Below, one piece after another: positions 41,147-50,205 of a stretch of 64,000 nt of DNA. Below the pieces are notes generated by a model. It ran no database searches and was not told the DNA's origin. It worked only from the letters and a program-made list of their open reading frames with translations. Every line of letters starts with the position of its first letter. Position 1 is the first letter of the stretch. A program made the translations under genes and the position numbers. The DNA is from Belnapia mucosa. Its GTDB lineage: Bacteria > Pseudomonadota > Alphaproteobacteria > Acetobacterales > Acetobacteraceae. Location of the stretch: positions 124,001-188,000 of the forward strand of contig NZ_JAEUXJ010000004.1 of the NCBI RefSeq assembly GCF_016775475.1, read 5' to 3'.

Positions 41147-42469
41147 CTAGGCGGCCGCCGTCCGGTCCTCCCGGGTCAGGTGGCTCTCGATCCTCGTCTC
41201 CGGCATGAACCAGGCGGTGACCAGGGCCAGAGCGAAGAAGCCGGTCACGTACCAGAAGAAGCCGCTCTCGGCCCCGACCGACTTGAACCAGAGCCCGACA
41301 TATTCCGCCGTGCCGCCGAACAGCGCATTGGCTACCGCATAGGGCAGGCCGACGCCGAGCGCCCGGACCTCGGCCGGAAAGAGCTCCGCCTTCACCAGCC
41401 CGCTGATCGAGGTGTAGCAGGACACCACCGCGAGCCCCGCCAGCACCAGCAGCCCCGCCATCAGCGGCGAGGAGGCATGGCCGATGGCGGTGAGCAGAGG
41501 CACCGTCATCAGCGCCCCGAGGCCGCCGAAGGCGAGCAGCATGGTCCGCCGTCCCACCCGGTCGGCGATGGCGCCGAAGAGGGGCTGCACCACCATGAAG
41601 GCCAGCAGCACCCAGGCCATGGTGGCGCTGACGGTGCGGGCCTCGAAATGCACGGTGTTCACCAGGTATTTCTGCATGAAGGTGGTGAAGACATAGAAGC
41701 TGAGGCTGCCGCCCGCGGTCAGGCCGAGCACCAGCAGCAGCGGCTTCGGATGCCGCAGCAGGGCGCGGAGCGAGCCGGCCTCGGGCCGCTGCGAGGCCTT
41801 GGCGCTCTGCGTCTCATGCAGGGCGCGGCGGAGGAAAAGGGCGATCACCGCCGCCGCGGCCCCGATGATGAAGGGGATGCGCCAGCCCCAGGCGCGCATC
41901 TGCTCATTCGTCAGCAGGGCTTCGAGGATGACGATGACCAGCACGGCCAGCAGCTGGCCGCCGATCAGGGTGACGTATTGGAAGCTGGCATAGAAGCCGC
42001 GATGGCCGGGCTCTGCGACTTCCGACATGTAGGTGGCGCTGGTGCCGTATTCGCCGCCGACCGAGAGTCCCTGGGCCAGCCGCGCCACGGTCAGCAGCAC
42101 CGGGGCGAGCAGCCCGACGCTCGCATGGGTCGGCAGCAGGGCGATCATCAGCGACCCGCCGCACATCAGCAGCACCGAGGCCATCATGGAAAAGCGCCGG
42201 CCGCGCCGGTCGGCCAGCCGGCCGAAGATCCAGCCGCCGATCGGGCGGACCAGGAAGCCGGCGGCGAAGACCCCGGCGGCGGCGAGCAGCTGCGAGGTGC
42301 GGTCGCCGGAGGGGAAGAACTCGGCCGCGAAGTAGAGCGAGCAGAAGGAATAGACATAGAAGTCGTACCACTCGACCAGATTGCCCGAGGAGCCGCCGAT
42401 GATCGCGAAGATCCGGCGGCGCCGGTCGAGGACCGAATCGGGCGGGGCGGTGGGGGTCGTGGCATCCAT
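41147..42469 (-). CDS. MHS-family MFS transporter, KgtP-like
   Basis: A 440-residue transporter of the metabolite:proton symporter family (KgtP, ProP, citrate). [20 protein letters not shown] in helix 1 is the MHS hallmark; [18 protein letters not shown] is the loop 2-3 signature, and [20 protein letters not shown] the helix 4-5 motif. It takes up dicarboxylates or related compounds with protons. A GGAGAAG site precedes ATG 42469. It is divergent from the three tandem Bug genes across 143 nt, and immediately upstream of lpdA, so it may provide alternative carboxylate uptake. Confidence 0.92.
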   Translation of the reverse strand: MDATTPTAPPDSVLDRRRRIFAIIGGSSGNLVEWYDFYVYSFCSLYFAAEFFPSGDRTSQLLAAAGVFAAGFLVRPIGGWIFGRLADRRGRRFSMMASVLLMCGGSLMIALLPTHASVGLLAPVLLTVARLAQGLSVGGEYGTSATYMSEVAEPGHRGFYASFQYVTLIGGQLLAVLVIVILEALLTNEQMRAWGWRIPFIIGAAAAVIALFLRRALHETQSAKASQRPEAGSLRALLRHPKPLLLVLGLTAGGSLSFYVFTTFMQKYLVNTVHFEARTVSATMAWVLLAFMVVQPLFGAIADRVGRRTMLLAFGGLGALMTVPLLTAIGHASSPLMAGLLVLAGLAVVSCYTSISGLVKAELFPAEVRALGVGLPYAVANALFGGTAEYVGLWFKSVGAESGFFWYVTGFFALALVTAWFMPETRIESHLTREDRTAAA

Positions 42470-42612
42470 CGGGCTTCTCCTGCTGCCCCCGCAACGCAGC
42501 TTCGGCCCTCGGGTGGCAAAAGGCTTCCCTCCGACCGGCCCGGCCCGCCAGACTGGAGCTGCAACGAGGGGCCGGAGCCTAACCGGCCCCCGCGGGACGG
42601 GAGGCCCTGGGT

Positions 42613-43593
42613 ATGAGGATCGATCGGACACGGCTCGGCCGGCGCGCGGCGCTGGCCCTTGGCGGCGCGGCGCTGGCGGCGCCGGCTCTCGGGCAGGGGC
42701 GATACCCGGACCGCCCCATCCGCCTCGTCATTCCCTGGCCGCCGGGAGGCTCGGCCGATGCCCAACTCCGCTCGCTGGCGGAGCTCGCCGGGCGGGCGCT
42801 CGGCCAGTCGGTGGTGGTGGAGAACCGCCCCGGTGCCTCCGGCACCATGGGTGCCATGCATCTGACGACCCAGGCGCGGCCGGACGGCTACACGATCAGC
42901 CAGATGCATCTGTCGATCGTGCGGCGGCCCTTCATCACCCGCACCCCGCCCTGGGATCCGGTGAACGACTTCACCCATATCATCGGCCTGTGCGGCTGGA
43001 TGTTCGGAATCGCCGTGAAGGCGGACGGGCCGATCAAGACCTGGGCGGACTACCTCGCCTATGCCCGCGCCAACCCCGGGCGGCTGACCTACACCACCTC
43101 TGGCATCGCCACGACCAACCACCTGACCATGGAGGAGCTGGCAGCGCGGGAGGGGGTGGAGCTGGTCCATGTCCCCTACCGTGCCTCGAACGAGGCGGCG
43201 GTCGCCGTCGCGTCCGGCGAGGTCATGAGCGTCGCCGACAGCTCCGCCTGGGCGCCGTTGGTGGATGGCGGGCAGCTCCGGCTGATCTGTGTCTGGACGG
43301 CCGAGCGCTCGCCCCGCTTCCCCGATGCGCCGACCCTGAAGGAGTTGGGCTACGACATGGTCGTGACCTCCCCCTATGGCCTGGCCGGGCCGAAGGGGAT
43401 GGACCCGGGTGTGGTCCGTGTGCTGCATGACGCCTGCAAGGCGGCGCTGTTCGACCCGGCCAATGTCGCGGTCCGGGCGCAATTCGACATGCCGCTGGAG
43501 TATTACGATACCGAGGACTACCGGAGCTTCATCACCCGCCGGGCCCAATACGAGAAGGCTATGGCGGAGCGGCTGAAGCTCAGGATCGACTGA
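42613..43593 (+). CDS. Bug/TctC-family binding protein, tandem copy 1
   Basis: A 326-residue exported binding protein. After a signal peptide ([16 protein letters not shown]), it has [51 protein letters not shown] and [13 protein letters not shown]. Ser/Gly-rich ligand loops are the Bug type. It is followed by two further copies with the same architecture and 20-28-nt gaps, so they are probably one transcript. It lacks a TctA/B partner. GGGAGG lies 13 nt upstream of the ATG. Confidence 0.93.
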   Translation: MRIDRTRLGRRAALALGGAALAAPALGQGRYPDRPIRLVIPWPPGGSADAQLRSLAELAGRALGQSVVVENRPGASGTMGAMHLTTQARPDGYTISQMHLSIVRRPFITRTPPWDPVNDFTHIIGLCGWMFGIAVKADGPIKTWADYLAYARANPGRLTYTTSGIATTNHLTMEELAAREGVELVHVPYRASNEAAVAVASGEVMSVADSSAWAPLVDGGQLRLICVWTAERSPRFPDAPTLKELGYDMVVTSPYGLAGPKGMDPGVVRVLHDACKAALFDPANVAVRAQFDMPLEYYDTEDYRSFITRRAQYEKAMAERLKLRID

Positions 43594-43621
43594 AGCACGA
43601 AGACCGGGAGACGCCTGAAGA

Positions 43622-44593
43622 ATGCCATCCATCACCCGCCGCGGGGCGATCGCGATCGCCGCGAGCAGCCTCGCCGCCCCTGCCCTGGCCCAGCCCCGCT
43701 TCCCGGACCGGCCGATCCGCCTCGTCATCCCCTGGCCGGCGGGCGGCTCGGCCGATGCGCAGCTCCGCTCCATGGGCGAGATCGCCAGCAAGGCGCTCGG
43801 CCAGCCGGTGGTGATCGAGAACAAGCCGGGGGCGGGCGGCACGCTCGGGCCGATGACCGTCGCCCAGCAGGCGCGGCCGGATGGCTACACGCTCACGCAG
43901 ATGCACCTCTCCGTGCTGCGCCGGCCCTGGATGATGAAGACCCCGCTCTGGGACCCGGTGCGGGACTTCACCCACATCATCGGCCTCACCGGCTGGCTCT
44001 TCGGCACCGCCGTCAAGGCCGACAGCCGCTTCGCGACCTGGCAGGAGATGATCGCCTATGCCCGGGCCAATCCCGGCAAGCTGACCTATTCGACCAGCGG
44101 CACCGGCACGACGAACCACCTGGCGATGGAGACCATGCTGGAGCAGGAGAAGGTGGAGATCACCCACGTCCCCTTCCGCGGCTCCAACGAGGGGGTGACG
44201 GCGGCGCTGGCCGGGCAGGTGGACATGGTCTCCGACAGCAGCGCCTGGGCGCCCTTCGTCGAGGCGGGGTCGATGCGGGCCCTCTCGGTCTGGACCGCCG
44301 AGCGCGCCGCCCGCTTCCCGACCGTGCCGACGCTGAAGGAGCTGGGCTACGACATGGAGGTGACCTCGCCCTATGGCGTCAGCGGCCCGAAGGGCATGGA
44401 CGAGGGCGTGGTGCGGGTGCTGCACGATGCCTTCAAGGCCGCGCTCTTCGACCCGGAGAACGAGCGCATCCGCGGCCAGTTCGACATGCCGCTGGTCTAC
44501 CGCAACACCGCCGACTACCGCGACTTCCTCGCCAAGCGGGTCGAGTACGAGAAGATGATGGTCAAGCGGCTGAACCTCAGCCTCGACGGCTGA
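43622..44593 (+). CDS. Bug/TctC-family binding protein, tandem copy 2
   Basis: A 323-residue exported binding protein: [51 protein letters not shown] and HVPFRGSNEGVTA. It shares with copy 1 whole segments such as [18 protein letters not shown] and DSSAWAPFV, which shows a recent tandem duplication. The signal peptide is twin-Arg-like (ITRRGAIAIAASSLAAPALAQ). The pair is followed directly by copy 3. Confidence 0.93.
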   Translation: MPSITRRGAIAIAASSLAAPALAQPRFPDRPIRLVIPWPAGGSADAQLRSMGEIASKALGQPVVIENKPGAGGTLGPMTVAQQARPDGYTLTQMHLSVLRRPWMMKTPLWDPVRDFTHIIGLTGWLFGTAVKADSRFATWQEMIAYARANPGKLTYSTSGTGTTNHLAMETMLEQEKVEITHVPFRGSNEGVTAALAGQVDMVSDSSAWAPFVEAGSMRALSVWTAERAARFPTVPTLKELGYDMEVTSPYGVSGPKGMDEGVVRVLHDAFKAALFDPENERIRGQFDMPLVYRNTADYRDFLAKRVEYEKMMVKRLNLSLDG

Positions 44594-44613
44594 CCGGGCA
44601 CAGGGAGGACCGA

Positions 44614-45585
44614 ATGAAGAAGACATCCACCCGCCGCGCCCTTCTCGGCGCGGCGGCCGGCCTGCTCGCGGCCCCGGCGCTTGGCCAGGGGCGCTTTCCC
44701 AACCGGCAGATCCGCTGCCTCATCCCCTGGCCGCCGGGCGGCTCGCTCGACGCGCTGCACCGGCAGATGTTCGAGATCGCGGCGAAGGATCTCGGCCAAT
44801 CGATCATCATCGAGAACATGGCCGGCGCCCGCGGCACCCGCGCCGCGATGTTCCTGATCCAGCAGGCGAAGCCGGATGGCTACACCATCGCCCACCACCA
44901 CCTTTCGATCCTCCGCCACCCCTTCCTGACGCGGCAGACGACCTGGGATCCGGTCGCGGATTTCACCTACATCATGCAGCTCACCGGCTTCGTCTTCGGC
45001 ACCGCGGTGCGCGGCGACAGCCCGTGGAAGACGCATGCCGATCTCATGGAGGCCGCCCGCCGCGCCCCCGGCCGCCTGACCTATTCGACCAGCGGCATCG
45101 CCACCACCAACCACCTGGCGATGGAGGACATCCTCACCCGCGAGCGGGCGGAGATGACGCATGTGCCGATGCGCGGCAGCCAGGAGGGGGTGACCGCCCT
45201 GCTGGGTCGGCAGATCGACATCGTCGCCGACAGCCAGTCCTGGCGCCCGCAGGTGGAGACCGGCGAGTTCCGCCTGCTCGCCGCCTGGACGCCGACGCGG
45301 CTGCCGAGCTTCCCCGACGTGCCGACGCTGAAGGAGCTCGGCTACGGGATGAGCGTCACCTCGCCCTATGGCCTGGCCGGGCCGAAGGGGATGGAACTGG
45401 AGGTGGTGGACATCCTCCATCGCACGCTGAAGAAGGCCTTCGAGGACGAGGCCAGCCAGGCGATCATGAAGCGCTGGGAGCTGCCGAACGAGTATCTCGG
45501 CCCGCGCGAGTATCTCGCCTTCGCCCGCGAGCGGGTGCAGTACGAGCGGGAGACGGTGGCCCGGCTCGGCATCAGCATCGATTGA
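44614..45585 (+). CDS. Bug/TctC-family binding protein, tandem copy 3
   Basis: A 323-residue exported binding protein: [54 protein letters not shown] and HVPMRGSQEGVTA. It is the most diverged of the three: the first ligand loop has LDALHRQM instead of ADAQLRSM, and [10 protein letters not shown] is identical to copy 1 while other parts resemble copy 2. AGGGAGGA precedes the ATG. It ends 15 nt from the convergent flavoprotein gene. Altered ligand loops suggest a changed ligand. Confidence 0.93.
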   Translation: MKKTSTRRALLGAAAGLLAAPALGQGRFPNRQIRCLIPWPPGGSLDALHRQMFEIAAKDLGQSIIIENMAGARGTRAAMFLIQQAKPDGYTIAHHHLSILRHPFLTRQTTWDPVADFTYIMQLTGFVFGTAVRGDSPWKTHADLMEAARRAPGRLTYSTSGIATTNHLAMEDILTRERAEMTHVPMRGSQEGVTALLGRQIDIVADSQSWRPQVETGEFRLLAAWTPTRLPSFPDVPTLKELGYGMSVTSPYGLAGPKGMELEVVDILHRTLKKAFEDEASQAIMKRWELPNEYLGPREYLAFARERVQYERETVARLGISID

Positions 45586-45600
45586 GCCGGACGCGGCGGG

Positions 45601-46635
45601 TCAGGCCGCCATCCGCGTCCGCGCCGCGACGAGCCGCGCCACCGGCCCAACTGCCCCGACCGCCGCGAAGGCCGAGGGCGAGGCGCGCAGGACCCAGGCG
45701 GCAAGGCCCGCCCAGCGCATCGGCCCGGCGCTGCGGCGGCGCCAGGCGGCGTGGAAGGCTGCCGCCTCCCGCCCGGCCAGGATCGCCTCGGCCGCGGCGA
45801 GGCCGGACTGCAGCGCCAGCGCCACGCCCTCCCCGGTGAAGCTCGGGATCACCGCCGCCTGGTCGCCGACGCGAAAGAGCCCGGGCGGCCCGGCGGCGGG
45901 CTGGCGGAAGCCATAGGGCACACCCGCGATGGCGAGCGGCCGGTCCCAGAGCGGCGTCGCATCCCGCAGCAGCCGCGCCCCGAGTGCCGATCCCGCCGCC
46001 ACACGCGCCAGGAGATCGCCCGGCGGCCCCTGCAGCGCGGCGCAGAGATTGGCCCCGCCGCCCGGCAGCGGCTGCAGCCCGGCATAGCCGCCGGCGAAGG
46101 GCAGCAGCGCCACGGCATCCGCCATCTCCACCCCCGCCAGGTGCAGCTTGAGGCCGATCGCGGGCGGGGGCGCGCCCTCGCGCGGATGGCCGCGCAGGGC
46201 GTGCTTCCCGGTCGCCAGCACCACCTGCCGCGCCTGGATCTCGCCCGAAGGGGTGCGCAGCCGCCACCCCTCCCCCGCCCGCTCGGCGCCGAGCACGGTG
46301 ACGCCGCGCCGCAGCACCCTCCCCGCCGCCGCCTGCAAGGCCCCGTCCAGCACCAGCCTCGGCAGGGCCCAGGCGGGGAAGGGCAGCGCCACATCCGCCT
46401 CCCGCGCGCCATGGGCGATCCGCACCCGCCGCAACGGGATACCGCCGAGCGCCGCCAGGTCGAGGCCGAGCCGGCGCAGGGCCGCCGCCGCATCCGGGCC
46501 GAGGAATTCGCCGCAGACGCTCTCCCGCGGGGCCGTGCCGCGCTCCAGCAGCACCACCTCCCGCCCCGCCCGCGTCAAGGCGATGGCCGCCGCGCAGCCC
46601 GCCGGCCCGGCGCCGATGACGGCCAGCTCAGGCAC
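45601..46635 (-). CDS. FAD-dependent oxidoreductase (geranylgeranyl reductase/UbiH-like), type III PKS cluster
   Basis: A 344-residue flavoprotein. The Rossmann motif ELAVIGAGPAGCAAAIALTRAG at residues 3-24 and SVCGEFLGPDAAAAL with the conserved Cys are followed by a C-terminal GDQAAVIPSFTGEGVALALQSG, typical of aromatic-ring hydroxylase/reductase-family monooxygenases. It begins at GTG 46635, overlapping the methyltransferase stop by 8 nt. In Streptomyces srsABC and similar clusters a flavoprotein hydroxylates the polyketide-derived resorcinol to a quinone; by analogy this may hydroxylate the PKS product. Substrate inferred. Confidence 0.85.
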   Translation of the reverse strand: MPELAVIGAGPAGCAAAIALTRAGREVVLLERGTAPRESVCGEFLGPDAAAALRRLGLDLAALGGIPLRRVRIAHGAREADVALPFPAWALPRLVLDGALQAAAGRVLRRGVTVLGAERAGEGWRLRTPSGEIQARQVVLATGKHALRGHPREGAPPPAIGLKLHLAGVEMADAVALLPFAGGYAGLQPLPGGGANLCAALQGPPGDLLARVAAGSALGARLLRDATPLWDRPLAIAGVPYGFRQPAAGPPGLFRVGDQAAVIPSFTGEGVALALQSGLAAAEAILAGREAAAFHAAWRRRSAGPMRWAGLAAWVLRASPSAFAAVGAVGPVARLVAARTRMAA

Positions 46636-47308
46636 GGGCGGAGACGATCCATTTGAAGGGGAAGGCCCAGTCGATCCGGGCCGCGATGCCGGCCTCGGCC
46701 ACCAGCCTCTCCCAATCGGCGCGGGTGAAGCCGCGGGCGATGGAGACGGTGCTGTCATGCACCACCATCGGATCCATCCGCAGCGCCCGCACCGCGCCCC
46801 AGACGAAGCTCCAGGGCAGCCAGTGCCGGTGCAGGTCGGAGATCAGCCAGCCTCGCCGCGCCCGCCCCGGCAGCCAGCGGAGGAAGCGCACCAATTCCGG
46901 GTCGCGCAGGTGATGGGTGAAGAGGCTGCACAGCACGACGTCGAAGCGCTCGCTCTCCGGCAGGTCGAAGAGGTCGGCGGTGATGAAGCGCGCCTCGATC
47001 CCCGCCGCCGCCGCATAGCGCGCCGCCCAGGGGCTGCGGTCCAGCCCGACGAGTTCCACCGCGACGCCCCGTCGCTCACCCCAGCGCGCGACCGCCGCCA
47101 GCATGTCGCCGCCGCCGAAGCCGATATCGAGCACGGAGAGCTGCCGCACCCCCGTCTCCGCCACCAGCCGGTCGAGCCAGCGCAGCGTCGGGCGGTAGGC
47201 GAGGCTCATCCGGTTGATGCGGGCGAGATCCCGCAAGGCCGAGGCGAATTCCGCCTCCGTCGCCGCCGCATCGTCCATCCATTCGGCGGCGGCGCTGCGC
47301 TCGCGCAT
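46628..47308 (-). CDS. SAM-dependent methyltransferase, type III PKS cluster
   Basis: A 226-residue class I methyltransferase. VLDIGFGGGDMLAAVARWG is the SAM-binding motif, AVELVGLDRSPWA motif II, and FDVVLCSLFTHHLRDPELVRFLR the substrate/catalytic part typical of the polyketide O-methyltransferase group. It starts at ATG 47308 in a TGATG overlap with the type III PKS stop and overlaps the flavoprotein start by 8 nt. The protein likely methylates a hydroxyl of the PKS product, as SrsB does on alkylresorcinols. Confidence 0.88.
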   Translation of the reverse strand: MRERSAAAEWMDDAAATEAEFASALRDLARINRMSLAYRPTLRWLDRLVAETGVRQLSVLDIGFGGGDMLAAVARWGERRGVAVELVGLDRSPWAARYAAAAGIEARFITADLFDLPESERFDVVLCSLFTHHLRDPELVRFLRWLPGRARRGWLISDLHRHWLPWSFVWGAVRALRMDPMVVHDSTVSIARGFTRADWERLVAEAGIAARIDWAFPFKWIVSARA

Positions 47309-48363
47309 CAGGCGATGCGGAAGCGCATGGTCTCGGCCGAGAGGCCGGGGCCGAAGGCCAGCGCGCAGCCGCGCTGCCCGCGCGGCGCTGCCAGCATCCG
47401 CTGCAGCACGAACATGACGGTGGCGGAGGACATGTTGCCATGCTCCCGCAGCACCGCCCGGCTGACATCCAGCGCATGCTCCGGCAGGTTCAGCCCGTGG
47501 ATGACGCCGTCCAGCACGCTCCGCCCGCCCGGATGCACCGCCCAGAGGTCGTAGGCATCCGCCGCCTCGCCGGCGAGGATCGCCGCGGCTTCCTCCGGCA
47601 GGGCGCGGGCCAGGGTCAGCGGCACGAAGCCCGAGAGCGTCATGTCGAAGCCGCCATCGCCGATGCGCCAGGTGATCTGGTCGGCGGCCTCCGGGATCAG
47701 CGCGGCATGGAAGCCCTCGATGCCGATGCCCTGCGGCTCCGCCGTCACCAGCGCCGCGCTCGCCCCATCGGCGAAGAGCAGGAAGCAAAGGAGCTGCTCG
47801 ATCTCGCTGCTCGGCTGGAGGTGCAGGGTGCAGAGCTCGAGGTTGATCACCAGCACCCGCGCCCGCGCGTCGCTGCGGACGATATGGTGGGCGAGCTTCA
47901 GCGCGTTGATCGCGGCCTGGCAGCCCATGAAGCCGACGATGCTGCGCTCGACATTCCCTGGCAGGCCGAAACGGCGGATCAGCCACTGGTCGAGGCCGGG
48001 GGCGGCGAAGCCGGTGCAGGTGGCGAAGACGAGATGGGTGATGCGCGGCCCCTCCTCTTCCAGCCCCATCGCCAGGCAGGCGGCTTCGGCCAGCGCCGGG
48101 GCCTCGCGCTCGTAGCGGGCCATGCGGGCGGCGGTGCTGGGGAAGGCGTCGGTCCGGTAGAAGCTGTCGGTAGTCCCGCTGGCATCCGGCTCCGGCTCCA
48201 GCACCGAATGCCGCGTCTCGATCTGCGAGCGCTCGGCCAGCCGGGCGAAGGCGGTGCGGATGCGGGGATCGGTGATCTGCCGGTCGGCGAAGCGGCGGAA
48301 GGTGTCATGCACCTCATGCCGGGGGACGGCGGTGCCGATGCGGTTGATATAGGCCTGGGTCAC
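47308..48363 (-). CDS. Type III polyketide synthase (chalcone synthase-like)
   Basis: A 351-residue homodimeric ketosynthase. The catalytic triad is complete: Cys148 in GFMGCQAAIN, His277 in AVHPGGRSVLDGV and Asn310 in EHGNMSSATV. The C-terminal GPGLSAETMRFRIA is the GFGPG-type ending. Such enzymes extend fatty-acyl or other CoA starters with malonyl-CoA to alkylpyrones or alkylresorcinols. It is the first gene of a three-gene operon with a methyltransferase and flavoprotein. The GTG at 48363 has AGGA upstream; a longer frame lacks similarity. Starter and product are unknown. Confidence 0.94.
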   Translation of the reverse strand: MTQAYINRIGTAVPRHEVHDTFRRFADRQITDPRIRTAFARLAERSQIETRHSVLEPEPDASGTTDSFYRTDAFPSTAARMARYEREAPALAEAACLAMGLEEEGPRITHLVFATCTGFAAPGLDQWLIRRFGLPGNVERSIVGFMGCQAAINALKLAHHIVRSDARARVLVINLELCTLHLQPSSEIEQLLCFLLFADGASAALVTAEPQGIGIEGFHAALIPEAADQITWRIGDGGFDMTLSGFVPLTLARALPEEAAAILAGEAADAYDLWAVHPGGRSVLDGVIHGLNLPEHALDVSRAVLREHGNMSSATVMFVLQRMLAAPRGQRGCALAFGPGLSAETMRFRIA

Positions 48364-48454
48364 GCGTGTCCTGCCCGCCAAGAGCGCGGCCCCTGGCCGC
48401 GAGCCTTGCGGATAAGCAGGCCACGGAAGCCATGGCAGGACATGGGGTGGCGGG

Positions 48455-48865
48455 CTATTGCCGCACCGCCCCGGTCCGGGCATCGACGGTCAATTCGCTG
48501 GGGGTGCCCTCCCGCACCGCGCGCAGGCGGATGGCATCGCCGTCGCGGCCGATCTCCGTCACCTCGGCATAACCGCGGGCCCGCAGCAGTTCCCGCGCCT
48601 GACCCTCGGTCAGCGGCGGCTGCTCGCGCGGCAGGCCGGTCGCGGCATCGATGCGGAGATTCTCGACCGGCTCGCCATAGCGCATGGACCGGGCGATGCG
48701 GAATGTATCCCCATCCCGCTCCACCCCCTCAAGGTCGGTGAAGCCGCGGGCGCGCAGCACGGTCGCGAGCTGGTCCGGGGTCAGGACGGCCGCCTGCTGC
48801 GCCAGGGCCGGGCCGGCGAGCATCAGCAGGAGGGCGAGCAGGGCGGGGCGAAGGGCGTAGGGCAT
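48455..48865 (-). CDS. Exported protein with two PepSY-like repeats
   Basis: A 136-residue protein with a signal peptide (LLALLLMLAGPALAQQ) and two tandem repeats of about 46 residues. The first is LTPDQLATVLRARGFTDLEGVERDGDTF and the second LTEGQARELLRARGYAEVTEIGRDGDAI; both end in a DAxTG turn. The pattern is PepSY-like, a domain found in protease inhibitors and membrane-associated regulators. It lies upstream of the PKS operon on the same strand but 91 nt away. The AAGGCGG site upstream supports the ATG at 48865. Confidence 0.65.
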   Translation of the reverse strand: MPYALRPALLALLLMLAGPALAQQAAVLTPDQLATVLRARGFTDLEGVERDGDTFRIARSMRYGEPVENLRIDAATGLPREQPPLTEGQARELLRARGYAEVTEIGRDGDAIRLRAVREGTPSELTVDARTGAVRQ

Positions 48866-48911
48866 CGGCCGCCTTAACCGCCCGGGGGCGGAAAGGTTCA
48901 TCCGGGGCCTG

Positions 48912-48947
48912 TTGGACCTTGCATTGTCACGTTTCGGAACATATAAT
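48912..48947 (+). promoter_or_regulatory. Candidate sigma-70 promoter of the uracil-related run
   Basis: A perfect TATAAT -10 box (48942-48947) is preceded by TTGCAT (48919-48924) at 17-nt spacing. A closer TTGGAC at 48912 would be 24 nt away, too far. The -10 box overlaps an annotated ATG at 48946, so the transcript might begin near 48953 and translation from 48964, with an almost leaderless mRNA. The AT-rich run is unusual in this GC-rich window. Confidence 0.5.
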
Positions 48948-50205
48948 GAACATGACCGCCGCCATGGATCTACGCCGCAAGCTCGAAATCCTCGCCGATG
49001 CGGCGAAATACGATGCCTCCTGTGCCTCCTCGGGGACGGACAAGCGGGACAGCCAGCAGGGCGGGATCGGCAGCACCGAGGGCATGGGCATCTGCCATGC
49101 CTATGCGCCGGACGGGCGCTGCATCTCGCTGCTCAAGGTGCTGCTGACCAATGCCTGCATCTATGACTGCGCTTATTGCATCAACCGCGCCACCAGCAAC
49201 GTCCCCCGCGCCCGCTTCACGGTGCGGGAACTGGTGGACCTGACCCTCGACTTCTACCGGCGGAACTATATCGAGGGGCTCTTCCTCTCCTCCGGCATCA
49301 TCCGCTCGCCCGACTACACGATGGAGCGGCTGGTCGAGGTCGCGCGCCTCCTGCGGGAGGAGCATGGCTTCCGCGGCTACATCCACCTGAAGACCATCCC
49401 CGACGCCGCGCCCGAATTGCTGGCCGAGGCGGGGCGGCATGCCGACCGGCTCTCGATCAATGTCGAGCTGCCGCAGGAGGATTCGCTCCGCGCCCTCGCC
49501 CCGGAGAAGGATTTGTCCGAAATCCGCCGAAGCATGGCTCGCATGCGGCTGCGGATGGAGGAAGCGAAGGAGGCGCGGCAGACTGCCCGCCGGGCCGCCC
49601 CGCCACGCTTCGCCCCGGCGGGGCAGAGCACGCAGATGATCATCGGCGCGGATGCCTCGGACGACCGGGCGGTGCTCGGGACGACGGCCAATCTCTATGG
49701 CAGCTACGGGCTCAAGCGGGTCTATTTCTCCGCCTATTCGCCCATCCCCGATGCCTCCCGCCTGCTGCCGCCGGAGGCGCCGCCGCTGGTGCGGGAGCAC
49801 CGGCTGTACCAGGCGGACTGGCTGCTGCGCTTCTACGGCTTCTCGCTGGAGGAGATTATGGCCGGCGGCGAGGGCGGCATGCTCGACCTCGGCATCGACC
49901 CGAAGCTGGCCTGGGCGCTGCGGCACCGGGGCGACTTCCCTGTCGACGTGAACCGGGCGCCGCGGGAGCGGCTGCTGCGCGTCCCCGGACTCGGGGCGAA
50001 GACGGTGGACCGGCTGCTGGCGGCACGCCGCCACCGGGCGATCCGGAGCGAGGATCTGGCACGGCTCCGCCTGCCGCTCTCGAAGCTGCTGCCCTTCCTG
50101 GTCACCGCCGACCACCGGCCGCGGGTGACGGACCGGCTCGACCTCCGCGCCCTGGTCGCACCGCGCACCGGCTTCGCCCGCCCGGTGCAGATGAGCCTGC
50201 TGTGA
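48946..50205 (+). CDS. Putative DNA modification/repair radical SAM protein
   Basis: A 419-residue (from ATG 48946) radical SAM protein of the kind paired with UdgX. The 4Fe-4S site CIYDCAYC has Cys71, Cys75 and Cys78. LEILADAAKYDASCASSGT near the start, then GYIHLKTIPDAAPELL and INVELPQEDSLRALAP are typical. The C-terminus holds a helix-hairpin-helix (LLRVPGLGAKTVDRLLAARR), which fits DNA binding. Its stop overlaps the UdgX gene by 4 nt (GTGA). Start alternatives are 48952 and 48964; the last fits the conserved MDLRRKLE beginning. Function is unproven in this family. Confidence 0.9.
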   Translation: MNMTAAMDLRRKLEILADAAKYDASCASSGTDKRDSQQGGIGSTEGMGICHAYAPDGRCISLLKVLLTNACIYDCAYCINRATSNVPRARFTVRELVDLTLDFYRRNYIEGLFLSSGIIRSPDYTMERLVEVARLLREEHGFRGYIHLKTIPDAAPELLAEAGRHADRLSINVELPQEDSLRALAPEKDLSEIRRSMARMRLRMEEAKEARQTARRAAPPRFAPAGQSTQMIIGADASDDRAVLGTTANLYGSYGLKRVYFSAYSPIPDASRLLPPEAPPLVREHRLYQADWLLRFYGFSLEEIMAGGEGGMLDLGIDPKLAWALRHRGDFPVDVNRAPRERLLRVPGLGAKTVDRLLAARRHRAIRSEDLARLRLPLSKLLPFLVTADHRPRVTDRLDLRALVAPRTGFARPVQMSLL

